A DNA stretch of 64,000 bases from DATDOR01 sp035512695 (GCA_035512695.1 DATKDL010000027.1:1-64000); one strand, 5' to 3'; positions 7,575 to 16,419 are shown, numbered from the stretch's first letter. The notes: generated by a model not told the origin, from the letters alone. A program made the numbers and translations.

Positions 7575-8309
7575 ATGGGTGATCCATTGATTCTGGCCAG
7601 CTTCATCATGGAAGCCGTCTTCTGGATCGGGGCTTATGTCCTGATCGTTCGCGGGTCGTTCCGGGAGCGGATCCACTTTATGCCCGTCGCGGCGATGTGC
7701 GGGAATATCGGCTGGGAGTTTATCCTGGGGCTGGACCTGTTTCCCCCCTGCCCGGTCTACTGGGCCGACTGCCCCGATTTCATCATGCGACCCGCCACGT
7801 TGGGCGCCGCATTGCTGGACGTCGTGATCCTGTATACGATCCTCCGCTTTGGCCGCGACCAGTTCCGCTTCCCCGCGATCCGCAAGTATTTCACCCCGCT
7901 CGTGCTCGGCGGGGTCGCCCTGGGTTTTGCGCTGAACTACGGCGTGATGAGCGAGATGTACACCCTGAACGTCTACCAGGCGCCGGTCGATGGGGTCATC
8001 CCGGAATATCTGCAGGCCGGACTTCAAGGCGGTCTCTACACCGGCTGGGGGTTGGCGCTGATGATGGGGATCCTGTTTATAGCCATGTTCTTTTCCCGCG
8101 GGGACCTGCGCGGCCAATCCTTTCTGATCGCCCTGTTCATGTTCCTTGGAAACCTGGGCGCTTACTTTTTCGACCTGACCGCCACCGGCGGCCGCCTGAT
8201 CCCCCTGCTGCATTTGCTGGCCATCCCGAGTTTGGGGATCAATGTGGCTTATGTGGTGTTGTTGTACCGGAGATCGCGAGCGGAGGGGGTTAATCCCTGG
8301 AAAATTTAG
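7575..8309 (+). CDS. Membrane protein resembling PaxB-type terpene cyclases
   Basis: A 244-residue polytopic protein with about seven membrane helices. Length, helix count and the block FMPVAAMCGNIGWEF near 36-50 resemble the fungal PaxB-type integral-membrane terpene cyclases, whose second helix carries a MP...CNIAWE motif with a catalytic Glu. A later RGQSF...FLGNLG segment also resembles that family. The second catalytic Asp of the fungal enzymes, in the last helix, is not evident here. The ATG has a GGAGG site. An in-frame upstream extension would consist of the repeat and is rejected. Its end overlaps the converging cyclase gene by 20 bases. Assignment is moderate; a generic membrane protein remains possible. 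Confidence 0.5.
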   Translation: MGDPLILASFIMEAVFWIGAYVLIVRGSFRERIHFMPVAAMCGNIGWEFILGLDLFPPCPVYWADCPDFIMRPATLGAALLDVVILYTILRFGRDQFRFPAIRKYFTPLVLGGVALGFALNYGVMSEMYTLNVYQAPVDGVIPEYLQAGLQGGLYTGWGLALMMGILFIAMFFSRGDLRGQSFLIALFMFLGNLGAYFFDLTATGGRLIPLLHLLAIPSLGINVAYVVLLYRRSRAEGVNPWKI

Positions 8310-11300
8310 AGCTGGCCTCCGCCGCCCGGCGGTGCCGGCTGCGCGCAGCGGGATCCAGACCCAGTTCCCGGCGGGCGAGTTCCAGGTGCAGCCGTCCGGC
8401 TTCGTAGGGCATCAGGTCCTCCCATTTCTCCAGCGCTCCCAACCAGGTCTTCCTCGCCCGGAGGGGCTTCCCGGAGAGATACTGCATCAGACCGGAATAC
8501 AGGGCGTGCGCCGGTTTGCCGATCGGGAAGGTGCGCGCATAGCGGCCCAACGCAGCCACCACCGGGCGGACTCGGCCCGGCAGATCCGCGCCGCCCTCGC
8601 CGGCCTCCCATAAGTGGAAATACGCTTCCGCCGTCGTCAGATAGCCGGGCAGCGTGAACCAGCTCGCCTGGAACGCGCCGGCCATCAATTTTTCGGCCTC
8701 GGCGGCATTCTTCATGGCGGCCTCGACCTCGCCCCGGCGGGCGTCGAACAGGCTCCTCAAACCGTACATATTCAATGCCAGCTGCTCGTCGGTGAAAGCG
8801 CCCTCATCGATATACAAACGCGCGAGCTGGTCCAGGACGGCGAGGCAGAAATCGAGATCGCCGTGGAAAAATGCGCAGTAAGCCTGGCCAAAGAGGGCGT
8901 ACCCTTCAAATCGTGCGTCCTGGATCCGGCGCGCCGCCGGGAGGAGTTCGGCGGCGGCGCTCGATCCGGCGTGGAAACTGCCTTTGATCAACTCCAGGAG
9001 CATCTGGTGCTGGCGGCCGTCGTTTTCGCGCCGTACGGATCCGAGTTGCTCTCCGGCTGCGATCAATTCGAGGGAGGCAGACCGGGCCTGGTCCCAGTCC
9101 CCTTCACCGATCCGGACGCCGGCCCAGACGACCAGGTAAAAGGCGTAGGCCCGCAGGACGTTGACCGCCTCATGTGCCCGCCGCGCGCGGCGGAAATGCG
9201 CCTCGGAAAGGCCTTTCATTCCTATGAAATAAAAGAACGGGGCTGCGCCGGCGTACGCCTCCACCAGTTCCGCCGATTCCTCCGCCAGTTCGGCCAGGTT
9301 GAGCGCCTGGAACGTAAGATAGGTTGCGCCCAGCAGTTCGCCCGAATGGTAGTAGACCTCGACCAGGCGCTGGCTGGCCCGGCTGGCTGCCAGAAGTCGA
9401 TCGCGGTCGATCTCTTTTGAAGCCAGGAAAACGGTTGGAAAAAACCGGTGCAAGGTCTGGCGAGACAACCCTTTGAGGATCGAAAACACCTGGCCCGCGG
9501 GAGTCCGCGGGACCCGCACCTCGAGCAATTCCAATCCCCTTTCGATATGTGCGCGGGCGTCCCGGTAGCGGGTCCAATGTACGAAGGCCTCCCCGCACAG
9601 GAGCTCCCAACGGGCCCGCCGGCCGACCGGGTTGGGAAAGCCGGCGGCGGTGTCGCGGTCGAGCGCCTCCCGGAAAAAGCGGACCGCTTCCGCGTTGGCG
9701 AAATTCCGAAAAGCCTCCTCGCCGGCGGCTTCGAGGGTATCGATCGCCTTCTCGCCGTCATCGGTGCGAGCCCAGTGATAAGCCAGCAGCGGGTAGTGTG
9801 GGGCCAGGTTGTCCGCAAAGCGCGATTCATACCATTCCGCGGCGCGGCGATGCAGCGTCTGGCGCTGCGCGAGCGTCATCATCTGGTAGACGACCCCGTG
9901 CGTGATGCTGTGTTTGAAGATATAGCGCAGGCTGGGTTCCAGCTCTTCCGGCAGGACCAGGTTGAGCCGGTTCAAGGCCTCAAGCTGATCCGGTACGAGC
10001 TCAGGCGTGCCCCTTTCGGCCGGATGGATATCCCGCAGCGTCTGGACGGCGAAGACGCGGCCGATGACCGAGGCCGTCTTGAGTGTCAGCTGCCTGTCCC
10101 CGTCGAGCCGGTCGATGCGGCTCGTTACAACGCCCTGGACGGTGAGTGGAAAGTTCAGGTCGGCCAGGTTTGTGATGCCTTCCTCGAGCACGCAGCGCCC
10201 GTCCGCGATCCGGAGGATCCCGGTATCGCGCAGGGCATAGACGATCTCCTCGCTGAAAAACGGATGGCCCTCTGCAGCACCCATGATCATGTCGACCAGC
10301 CGCGAGGGGGCCTCCTCGACATCGAGGCGGTTCCGGATCAGCGCGGCCGTATGCTCCCGGTCCAAACTGCCGAGCACGATCAAATGGGTCTCCGGCCGGT
10401 CGAGCAGCTGCCTGAATTCCGGCGGACGCTGTTCGGATTCGAACGGACGGCCGGACAGGACCAGCATCATCCGGTCGAATTCGACCCGGGTGCGAAGGAT
10501 CAATACCCAGGAAGCCGAATCCAGGTACTGGCAGTCGTCCAGTGCGATGACGGCCGGCCGGTCTCCAAGGGCGGTCTCCAGCAGACCGATCAGCAGCTGA
10601 ACTGTGGAGAGCCCCCGGCCCTCGTTGTCCATCTGACGGATCGCCTCGGTCTCCGGGAAATTGAGCGTCAGGACCCGGTTAAGCAGCGGCGCCAGCGCCT
10701 CCGCCCCGGAACGCGCCAGCCGCTGCAGGACGACCTCCTGCGCCTCGGCCAGCGACATGTGCTCGCGGATCCCCAACAATCTCCGGAACACAGGCTGCCA
10801 GACAAAATAGGCCGTCGACACTTCGATCGCGCTGCCGCTGCCTTCATACACCTCGACCCCGCTCGATCGCAGCTCGGCCGCCCAGGTCTCCAGCAGGATC
10901 GACTTGCCGATCCCCGGATCCCCTTCGAGCACGACCGTCCTCGTCTGCCCTGCAACGGTATCATCGACCAGGCTGCGAAGCGCCGCGAGCTCCCTTTCCC
11001 GCCCGACCAGGTCCGAGCGGTCGCCGCTGCTCCGGGGCGTGTAGCCGCGGTAACCTTTCAATTCGAAAACTGGGATCGATTTGGACACGCCCTTGAGCGC
11101 ATATTTTCCGAGCGGTTCGGTGTCGAAGCGGCCCCGAAGCCCATCCGCCACGTTCCGGGTGATCAGGATCTGTCCCGAGTCGGCCATCGACATCAGCCGT
11201 GCGGAAATGTTGACCTCGCTGCCCTGCACACCGAAGGAACGCCGCAGCCGGCTGCCGTAGGCCCCGGCGTAAACGATCCCGTTGCTGATCCCGATCCGGA

Positions 11301-12357
11301 TGTCACGCATGAAGTCGAGCTGGGCTGGCGGAGACTGCAGATCGCAGGCGGCCCGGGCGGCGCGCAGTGAGTCGTCCTCGTGCGAAGCCGGGGCCCCGAA
11401 CACGGCGTAAAGGTAGCTGCCCTTATCCCCGATCGTGATCTGTAGCGGGTAGGCCTCGTAGCGGATCAGGACGGACTGGACCCAGCGGACCAGCGAGTCC
11501 AGCTTTTGCCCGGCCGCTTCGTCCAGGTCGTAATCGATCCCGGTGAAACTGATGAACATCGCAGTGGCCGGTCGCAGATCGGCCAGGAAGCCCTGCTGCC
11601 CGGTTCGGATCCGCTCGTATACCGGCCGCAGGATGAACGGGCGGGCGACCTCCTCGGGCACGACCGGCGCCTCCGGCCACGGCGTTTCGGGTATCTCTCG
11701 GTTGAGACCGGAGACGATGCGGTAATGCTCCCCTCCATCCCCGATGCGCCACTCTGCGGTCCGGATCTCGTCGCCGAAATGCCCGATCACCTCGGCCCCC
11801 ACCGCCACCTCGCTTTCCTTGAGAAGATGGTCCACGCCGGCCGACCGGGCCAGCAGCTGCCCGGCCAACGTGTCGAAGACCTGGATCGCCGGATCCCCGA
11901 CCAGCAAGCGGCGGGCATCCCCGGCCGTGACCGTGATCTTGATCCCGAGCCGCACTTCCTGCCCGGACGGAGTCCGGAAGGCGCTGAGTGCGCCCACCTT
12001 CTCTCGAATCTCCAGGGCGCAGGCCGTTGCCCGGCGGGCGCCGCTCTGGAGGCCTTCCGGGATGACCGGTGGGCGGTCGTCGAACCAGCACAGGATTGCA
12101 TCCCCGCTCAGGGAGATGACGCTGCCCGCATACCGGTCGACCGGGGCGATGATGGCATCGTAGAGCCGCTCAAGCCAGGCGGCCAGTTCGTCTGCACCGC
12201 GGCTCGGGCCGAGTTCGCCGGCGAGCAGCTCGGTCACGGTCGTGAAACCGCGGATGTCGGCGAAGAGGACCCCGCCGCGCGCCCGCGCCGGCAGATCGCG
12301 GCCGGATGCCAGGGCAAACCGCCGGTCGATGGAAAGATAGGGGTTGAACGGATCCAT
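8290..12357 (-). CDS. Soluble adenylyl cyclase-like protein (C1-C2-ATPase-TPR)
   Basis: A 1355-residue cytoplasmic protein with two class III cyclase domains (about 20-200 and 255-425), a P-loop ATPase (Walker A GDPGIGKS near 480, Walker B VIALDDCQYLD near 600) and a long helical TPR-like tail. This is the order seen in soluble adenylyl cyclase (ADCY10). Domain 1 keeps the metal aspartates (FADIRGFT, LSGDAILCWF) but lacks the transition-state Asn/Arg. Domain 2 lacks the first Asp (FISFTGID) but has VNISAR and GDKGSYLYAVFG. Together they can form a single composite site. It probably makes cAMP. It follows the nucleotidyltransferase gene by 14 bases, with a GAGGAG site. Confidence 0.88.
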   Translation of the reverse strand: MDPFNPYLSIDRRFALASGRDLPARARGGVLFADIRGFTTVTELLAGELGPSRGADELAAWLERLYDAIIAPVDRYAGSVISLSGDAILCWFDDRPPVIPEGLQSGARRATACALEIREKVGALSAFRTPSGQEVRLGIKITVTAGDARRLLVGDPAIQVFDTLAGQLLARSAGVDHLLKESEVAVGAEVIGHFGDEIRTAEWRIGDGGEHYRIVSGLNREIPETPWPEAPVVPEEVARPFILRPVYERIRTGQQGFLADLRPATAMFISFTGIDYDLDEAAGQKLDSLVRWVQSVLIRYEAYPLQITIGDKGSYLYAVFGAPASHEDDSLRAARAACDLQSPPAQLDFMRDIRIGISNGIVYAGAYGSRLRRSFGVQGSEVNISARLMSMADSGQILITRNVADGLRGRFDTEPLGKYALKGVSKSIPVFELKGYRGYTPRSSGDRSDLVGRERELAALRSLVDDTVAGQTRTVVLEGDPGIGKSILLETWAAELRSSGVEVYEGSGSAIEVSTAYFVWQPVFRRLLGIREHMSLAEAQEVVLQRLARSGAEALAPLLNRVLTLNFPETEAIRQMDNEGRGLSTVQLLIGLLETALGDRPAVIALDDCQYLDSASWVLILRTRVEFDRMMLVLSGRPFESEQRPPEFRQLLDRPETHLIVLGSLDREHTAALIRNRLDVEEAPSRLVDMIMGAAEGHPFFSEEIVYALRDTGILRIADGRCVLEEGITNLADLNFPLTVQGVVTSRIDRLDGDRQLTLKTASVIGRVFAVQTLRDIHPAERGTPELVPDQLEALNRLNLVLPEELEPSLRYIFKHSITHGVVYQMMTLAQRQTLHRRAAEWYESRFADNLAPHYPLLAYHWARTDDGEKAIDTLEAAGEEAFRNFANAEAVRFFREALDRDTAAGFPNPVGRRARWELLCGEAFVHWTRYRDARAHIERGLELLEVRVPRTPAGQVFSILKGLSRQTLHRFFPTVFLASKEIDRDRLLAASRASQRLVEVYYHSGELLGATYLTFQALNLAELAEESAELVEAYAGAAPFFYFIGMKGLSEAHFRRARRAHEAVNVLRAYAFYLVVWAGVRIGEGDWDQARSASLELIAAGEQLGSVRRENDGRQHQMLLELIKGSFHAGSSAAAELLPAARRIQDARFEGYALFGQAYCAFFHGDLDFCLAVLDQLARLYIDEGAFTDEQLALNMYGLRSLFDARRGEVEAAMKNAAEAEKLMAGAFQASWFTLPGYLTTAEAYFHLWEAGEGGADLPGRVRPVVAALGRYARTFPIGKPAHALYSGLMQYLSGKPLRARKTWLGALEKWEDLMPYEAGRLHLELARRELGLDPAARSRHRRAAEASSKFSRD

Positions 12358-12371
12358 GATCGGACCGCTCC

Positions 12372-13121
12372 TCAGTCCCTCAGGCGTTTATCCAGCTCCA
12401 TGATCTCTTCGTACGTGCCGAGATCGAGATATTCCCCTTCGTCCAGCGCCAGACCGCGAAAGATCTGTCCACCCCGTACGGCCCGGTTCAGGATATCGGC
12501 GAAATCGCCGACCCTTTCCTCCTGGCAGCGGTGCAGATGCTCGGTGAACTCGGGCTGCCAGACGATGCAGCCCCACATATGGGTCAAATCGGTCCCCCTG
12601 GGTTTGTCTACGATCTCGACCACGCGCGCGCCGTCCAGCCGGACCATGCCGAATTTGTGGGGCGAGCCGGTCGGGAAAAGGCACAGGACCCCTGCGTCGC
12701 CCGGCGACAGGCTCGCCAGCGCCCGGGTAAACACGTCGGCGGGCTGCATGATCGTGTCGGCCATTCCGAAAAGGACCGTCTTTCCCTTCGTCAGATGGTA
12801 GGCCGAATCGAGGGCGTTCGCCAGCCCCGGCGAGGTCGATTCCCCTTCCGGAGCCGGCTCCTGGACGACGTAGCTCAACCGGCAGCCGAAACGGCTCCCG
12901 TCCCCGAAATAGCCGATCAGCTGGCTCTTCCTGTCGTTGATGACGAAGACGATGTGCCCGACACCTGCGGCGACCAGGTTCTCGAGCACGAACTGCGAGA
13001 CGGGCTTGTAACGGTTGTCACGAATGATTGGATATAATTCCTTCGGATACGGCAAGCCCAACCGGATCCCCCGGCCGGCCGCGGGGATCAGCCCAATGCG
13101 ATCGTCGTCTTGTTCGCTCAT
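12372..13121 (-). CDS. Sugar-phosphate nucleotidyltransferase
   Basis: A 249-residue NTP-transferase of the glucose-1-phosphate uridylyl/thymidylyltransferase fold, which joins a sugar-1-phosphate to a nucleoside triphosphate. The N-terminal nucleotide loop reads LIPAAGRGIRLG (family GGxGxRxxP) followed by YPKELYPI. Residues near 120 carry the metal-binding FGMADTIMQP in place of the usual GD-D. The domain ends without a hexapeptide-repeat tail. The sugar cannot be assigned. It opens an operon with the cyclase. A TATAAT ten bases before the ATG suggests a very short or absent leader. Confidence 0.8.
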   Translation of the reverse strand: MSEQDDDRIGLIPAAGRGIRLGLPYPKELYPIIRDNRYKPVSQFVLENLVAAGVGHIVFVINDRKSQLIGYFGDGSRFGCRLSYVVQEPAPEGESTSPGLANALDSAYHLTKGKTVLFGMADTIMQPADVFTRALASLSPGDAGVLCLFPTGSPHKFGMVRLDGARVVEIVDKPRGTDLTHMWGCIVWQPEFTEHLHRCQEERVGDFADILNRAVRGGQIFRGLALDEGEYLDLGTYEEIMELDKRLRD

Positions 13122-13127
13122 CGATCA

Positions 13128-14231
13128 TTGAATTATATCAACAAGCCCCGCATCCTTTTCCTATGCGGCCGCGAGGCCGCTTATCCCCTCAACCGCTTCC
13201 TGATCGACAGCGCCCGGACCTTTGCCCGGGTGGACGTGATCGACGAGGACGGGCCGGGTCATTCGATCGTCCGGCGCAGCTTGCGGCTGGCAATCGAGGC
13301 CGTCCCGCGGATGCTTTCCGGGAAGTACGACCTGGTGCTGGTCGGCTTCTTCGGCCACTTCCTCATGCTCCCGGCCGGGCTGCTCCGGCGGTCCCCCGTC
13401 CTTTTCCACCCCTTCATCTCGGCGCACGAGACCCTGGTCGAAGACCGGGAGACTTACCGGCCCGGCTCACTCCCGGCCCGCCTGGCCCTTCGGTTGGACC
13501 GGACCGCCTGCTACCTGGCAGACCATCTCTTGATGGACACGCAGGCCAATATCGAATTTTTCAGCCGGGCATTTGAGATCCCGGCCGAGCGTTTCACCCG
13601 CCTCTACATCGGTGCCGACGAGCGGCTCTTCCGCCCCCGCCCGCGGCCGGGTTCGGAGGGGCGGGTCGTCGCCCTGTTTCACGGCTCGTACCTGCCCCTG
13701 CACGGGATCGACGTCATCCTGCATGCCGCCAGCCGCCTGGACCACCGGGACGACCTCGTCTTCCGGCTGGTCGGTAAGGGGATGGGCTACGAGCGGATCA
13801 CGGCCCTGGCGGCCGAACTGGGTCTGCGGAACATCGAGTTCCGCGATTTCGTCCCGCTGGAGACTTTGCCGGAGGTGATCGCCGGGGCGGATATCTGCCT
13901 GGGCGGCCATTTTGGCACCTCCGACAAGGCCCTGCGGGTGATCGCCGGGAAAACCTTCCAGGACCTCGCCATGGGCCGGGCGACCGTCGTCGGGGATACG
14001 CGCGCCAACCGCGAGCTGCTGACCCACGGGGAAGACGCCTGGTTCGTCCCTCCCAGCGACCCGGACGCCCTGGCGGCTGCCCTAAACCGGCTGGCGGATG
14101 ACGGCGATCTGCGGGACCGCCTCGGAACCGCCGCCGCAGCGACGTTCCGCGCGAATGCGAGCCTGGAAGTCCTAACACCTCAGTTAAAAAAATTGATAGA
14201 AGGCATGATTGAGACATCAAAAAAGGGATAA
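13128..14231 (+). CDS. Glycosyltransferase, GT4-like (GT-B fold)
   Basis: A retaining GT-B glycosyltransferase of about 367 residues. The N-terminal half starts PRILFLCGREAAYPLNRFL. The C-terminal donor-binding half has LFHGSYLPLHGIDVILHAA, IEFRDFVPLETLPEVIAGADICLG and the closing GDTRANRELLTHGEDAWFVPPSD block of GT4 enzymes. The usual E-x7-E appears altered (GDT-NRELL). It probably adds a sugar in cell-surface glycan assembly. The start is unsure: TTG at 13128 is chosen because a TTG at 13110 would overlap the diverging nucleotidyltransferase. Its last codons (Ser-Lys-Lys-Gly-stop) lie inside a bidirectional terminator. Confidence 0.85.
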   Translation: MNYINKPRILFLCGREAAYPLNRFLIDSARTFARVDVIDEDGPGHSIVRRSLRLAIEAVPRMLSGKYDLVLVGFFGHFLMLPAGLLRRSPVLFHPFISAHETLVEDRETYRPGSLPARLALRLDRTACYLADHLLMDTQANIEFFSRAFEIPAERFTRLYIGADERLFRPRPRPGSEGRVVALFHGSYLPLHGIDVILHAASRLDHRDDLVFRLVGKGMGYERITALAAELGLRNIEFRDFVPLETLPEVIAGADICLGGHFGTSDKALRVIAGKTFQDLAMGRATVVGDTRANRELLTHGEDAWFVPPSDPDALAAALNRLADDGDLRDRLGTAAAATFRANASLEVLTPQLKKLIEGMIETSKKG

Positions 14232-14268
14232 CCGGCAGGATTTTTTTTACCGGTTATCCCTTTTTTGA
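14217..14268. terminator. Bidirectional terminator whose arms encode both C-termini
   Basis: A perfect 19-base inverted repeat, TCAAAAAAGGGATAACCGG and its complement, around a T-rich 14-base loop. The left arm encodes Ser-Lys-Lys-Gly-stop of the rightward glycosyltransferase. The right arm, read on the minus strand, encodes the same Ser-Lys-Lys-Gly-stop of the leftward one. Confidence 0.93.
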
Positions 14269-15351
14269 TTTGAATTCCACCAGCGCTTCCTCCAACCGGT
14301 CCACCGCCTTCTCCCAGGTGAACTCCGCCGCGGTAGGCGGGCCGGCCGTTCGGAACCTCTCGGCGAGGCCCGGCTCATCCAGGACCCGGCGCATCGCCTC
14401 CGCCAACGCGTCCGTGGATTTGGGCGGAACGACAAGGCAGTTCTCCCCGTCCCGGGCGAAGTCGCGCACACCGCCCGAATCCGTCAGCACGACCGGCGCC
14501 CCGCAGGCCATCGCCTCCAGCGGCGGCAGGCCGAAGCCCTCGTGCCAGGAGGACGAGACGAAAAGGTCGCTCCCGGCGTAAAGTTCTGCCAGGGCGGGTG
14601 TGTCCGGGCGCATCACGACATCGTGCGGGACGGGCGTCTCCAATTCCCCGGCTTCCTTCAACACCAGCACGAGCCGGATGCCACCCCGAAGTTTGTGGAC
14701 CCGCTCCGCTGCGGCCAGGAAATCGGCCAGCCCCTTTCGGGGCCGGAAATCACCCAGGTACATGACCCGTTTTTCTCCCCCATCCCGGACCACATTCACC
14801 CGCCGGGCGGCGGTGAAGACCTCGTAGTCGTTCAGCGCCAGCCCGACGAACCGGACGTCCCCGCCGGCAAAGAGGCGCAGCTCCTCGGCCGAGTGCCGCG
14901 AGATGACCATCGCTCCGGCGTGCCAGCGCATCGCGTTGCGCAGCAGCCAGCCCTCGGCACGCCGGCCGGCGAACATCCCGGGATAGTCCATGTAGAACCA
15001 GACCGGCAGACCGCCGTTCCTAAACCGGCCGGCCATCAGGCTGACCAGTGTGGTGGGGGTGTGCGTGGCGATCAGGATATCGCCGGGCGGGACCGCGCGG
15101 AACATCGCCAGCGCCAGGCGGATCCGGTCCAGGTTCGTCGTCCGGCGGACGGCGGGTTTGTGCAGCGGATAGCCGGCCTGGATGATCTCGAGCCCGGGAC
15201 CGACCGCCGCCGCCATTTCCGGGTCGATCGCCCCGCGCGGGATCACGATCGCCGTTCGATGACCGCGCTGGGCAAGCCGGTTTCCAAATTCGATATGCGC
15301 CCGGGCTCCGCCGGAAAGCCAAAGCGAAGATTGCAGAAAAGTGATCTTCAT
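14254..15351 (-). CDS. Glycosyltransferase, GT4 family
   Basis: A 365-residue GT-B glycosyltransferase. The N-terminus MKITFLQSSLWLSGGARAH is the acceptor-domain opening with the glycine loop. The C-terminal domain carries VMYLGDFRPRKGLADFLAAAE and the donor-site block SSSWHEGFGLPPLEAMACG, whose E-x7-E (EGFGLPPLE) is the classic retaining GT4 motif, then PVVLTDSGGVRDFARDGENCLVVPP. It likely builds a surface polysaccharide with the flanking genes. The ATG at 15351 is preferred over an upstream TTG that would add five residues from the adjacent hairpin. No clear Shine-Dalgarno site. Its 3' end is shared with the terminator above. Confidence 0.9.
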   Translation of the reverse strand: MKITFLQSSLWLSGGARAHIEFGNRLAQRGHRTAIVIPRGAIDPEMAAAVGPGLEIIQAGYPLHKPAVRRTTNLDRIRLALAMFRAVPPGDILIATHTPTTLVSLMAGRFRNGGLPVWFYMDYPGMFAGRRAEGWLLRNAMRWHAGAMVISRHSAEELRLFAGGDVRFVGLALNDYEVFTAARRVNVVRDGGEKRVMYLGDFRPRKGLADFLAAAERVHKLRGGIRLVLVLKEAGELETPVPHDVVMRPDTPALAELYAGSDLFVSSSWHEGFGLPPLEAMACGAPVVLTDSGGVRDFARDGENCLVVPPKSTDALAEAMRRVLDEPGLAERFRTAGPPTAAEFTWEKAVDRLEEALVEFKSKKG

Positions 15352-15360
15352 CGGGATAAA

Positions 15361-15403
15361 AAACAAAGGGCGGGGCGAGGTTTCTCCACCCCGCCCTTTG
15401 TTT
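15361..15403. terminator. GC-rich hairpin with T-run between diverging genes
   Basis: AAACAAAGGGCGGGG pairs with its exact complement (15389-15403) around a 13-base loop, followed by a T-run on the plus strand. It has terminator form but sits between two diverging start codons, where no gene end is expected. Confidence 0.7.
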
Positions 15404-15429
15404 TTACAGTATTTCTACCACACGATGGG

Positions 15430-15435
15430 TACAAT
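15430..15435 (+). promoter_or_regulatory. Candidate -10 (TACAAT), leaderless start
   Basis: TACAAT ends eight bases before the ATG at 15444, so transcription would begin at about the start codon. No Shine-Dalgarno site is present. Confidence 0.5.
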
Positions 15436-15443
15436 AAACCGAG

Positions 15444-16346
15444 ATGCGCTCCGAAGTTTGCACCATCATCGTCAACTGGAACCTCCGCGCCGACACGGTC
15501 GAATGCCTGCGCTCGCTTTTCGCCGCCGGCGTCCCCCCGGGCGGGGTCGTCGTCGTCGACAACGGCTCGACGGACGGCTCGGTGGATGCGGTCCGAGCGG
15601 AGTTTGGCGGTAAATTGGACCTGATCGAGACGGGGAAAAATCTCGGGCTTGCCGGGGGGATCAACTCCGGGCTGCCGGCCGTCCTGGCGGGCGAGACGGA
15701 TTGGGTCTTCCTGCTCAACAACGATACCATCGTCGAGCCGGACCTGTTCGAGCGCTTTGCTGACGCTGTCCACGCAGCTCCGGGGATCGCCGTCTGGGGG
15801 CCGCGCATCGTCTACCATGCCGACCCCGGACGGGTCTGGTTCCTGGCGGAGCGGCGGATCGGGCGTTCGCTGCTGGGGCGGCCCGTACCGGAGACGCGCC
15901 TGGAGCCGGAGGATGCGCCGCTCGCCGTCAGGGCTGATTTTATCAGCGGCTGCGCGATGCTGGTCCGGCGGGAGGTCTTCGAGCGGATTGGGGGATTCGA
16001 CGAGTCGCTGTTCCTGTTTGCCGAAGAGGTCGATTTCTGCCTGCGGGCGGCCCGAGCCGGTTTCAAGCTCGCGGCCGCGCCGCGCGCCGGCGTCCGGCAC
16101 AAGGTCTCCCTCAGCACGGACCGGGATAAACCCACGGCCCGTTTCCTGCGGATCCGCAACCAGGTCCGGGTGTACCGGCGCTACGCCTCCGTCCCCGGCC
16201 GGGGGTTTTATTTCCTATTCACCCTGCTGCGGGCGCTTTACCACATCGCCGGGGACTTGCTGCGGGGTGACGGGGACCTGGCCGGCCAAACTTTCCGCGG
16301 CTGGTTGGCCGGCTGGTTCACACGCGCGGGTCCCCGCAATCGGTGA
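15444..16346 (+). CDS. Glycosyltransferase, GT2 family
   Basis: A 300-residue inverting GT-A enzyme similar to rhamnosyltransferases and Chloroflexota GT2 proteins. The N-terminus MRSEVCTIIVNWN and VVVVDNGSTDGS form the nucleotide-binding part. LLNNDTIVEPD holds the metal-binding DxD-like residues, and GFDESLFLFAEEVDFCLRA is the acceptor/ED motif. A C-terminal amphipathic or membrane-associated stretch (FYFLFTLLRALYHIAGD) suggests contact with the membrane. It is predicted to add sugars to a lipid-linked surface glycan. A TACAAT immediately before the ATG implies a leaderless mRNA. Confidence 0.9.
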   Translation: MRSEVCTIIVNWNLRADTVECLRSLFAAGVPPGGVVVVDNGSTDGSVDAVRAEFGGKLDLIETGKNLGLAGGINSGLPAVLAGETDWVFLLNNDTIVEPDLFERFADAVHAAPGIAVWGPRIVYHADPGRVWFLAERRIGRSLLGRPVPETRLEPEDAPLAVRADFISGCAMLVRREVFERIGGFDESLFLFAEEVDFCLRAARAGFKLAAAPRAGVRHKVSLSTDRDKPTARFLRIRNQVRVYRRYASVPGRGFYFLFTLLRALYHIAGDLLRGDGDLAGQTFRGWLAGWFTRAGPRNR

Positions 16347-16406
16347 ACCAGCCCGGTGTATCTCCAGGGCGCCCCAATTCCGCCTTCACCCCGTGCGACT
16401 TTATTG

Positions 16407-16412
16407 TATGAT
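16407..16412 (+). promoter_or_regulatory. Candidate -10 (TATGAT), leaderless start
   Basis: TATGAT ends seven bases before the ATG at 16420. This spacing matches other genes in the window and favours that ATG over the two overlapping ATGs at 16408 and 16411. Confidence 0.45.
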
Positions 16413-16419
16413 GTTTTCC

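Noticed and set aside
9448..11370. 640-codon open frame opposite the cyclase gene
   Set aside because: Antisense to clear cyclase/ATPase coding sequence; no recognisable motif.
15649..16419. Upstream in-frame extension of the secreted propeller protein
   Set aside because: It runs out of frame through the GT2 gene with shadow-like Ser/Arg-rich composition; the leaderless ATG at 16420 fits better.
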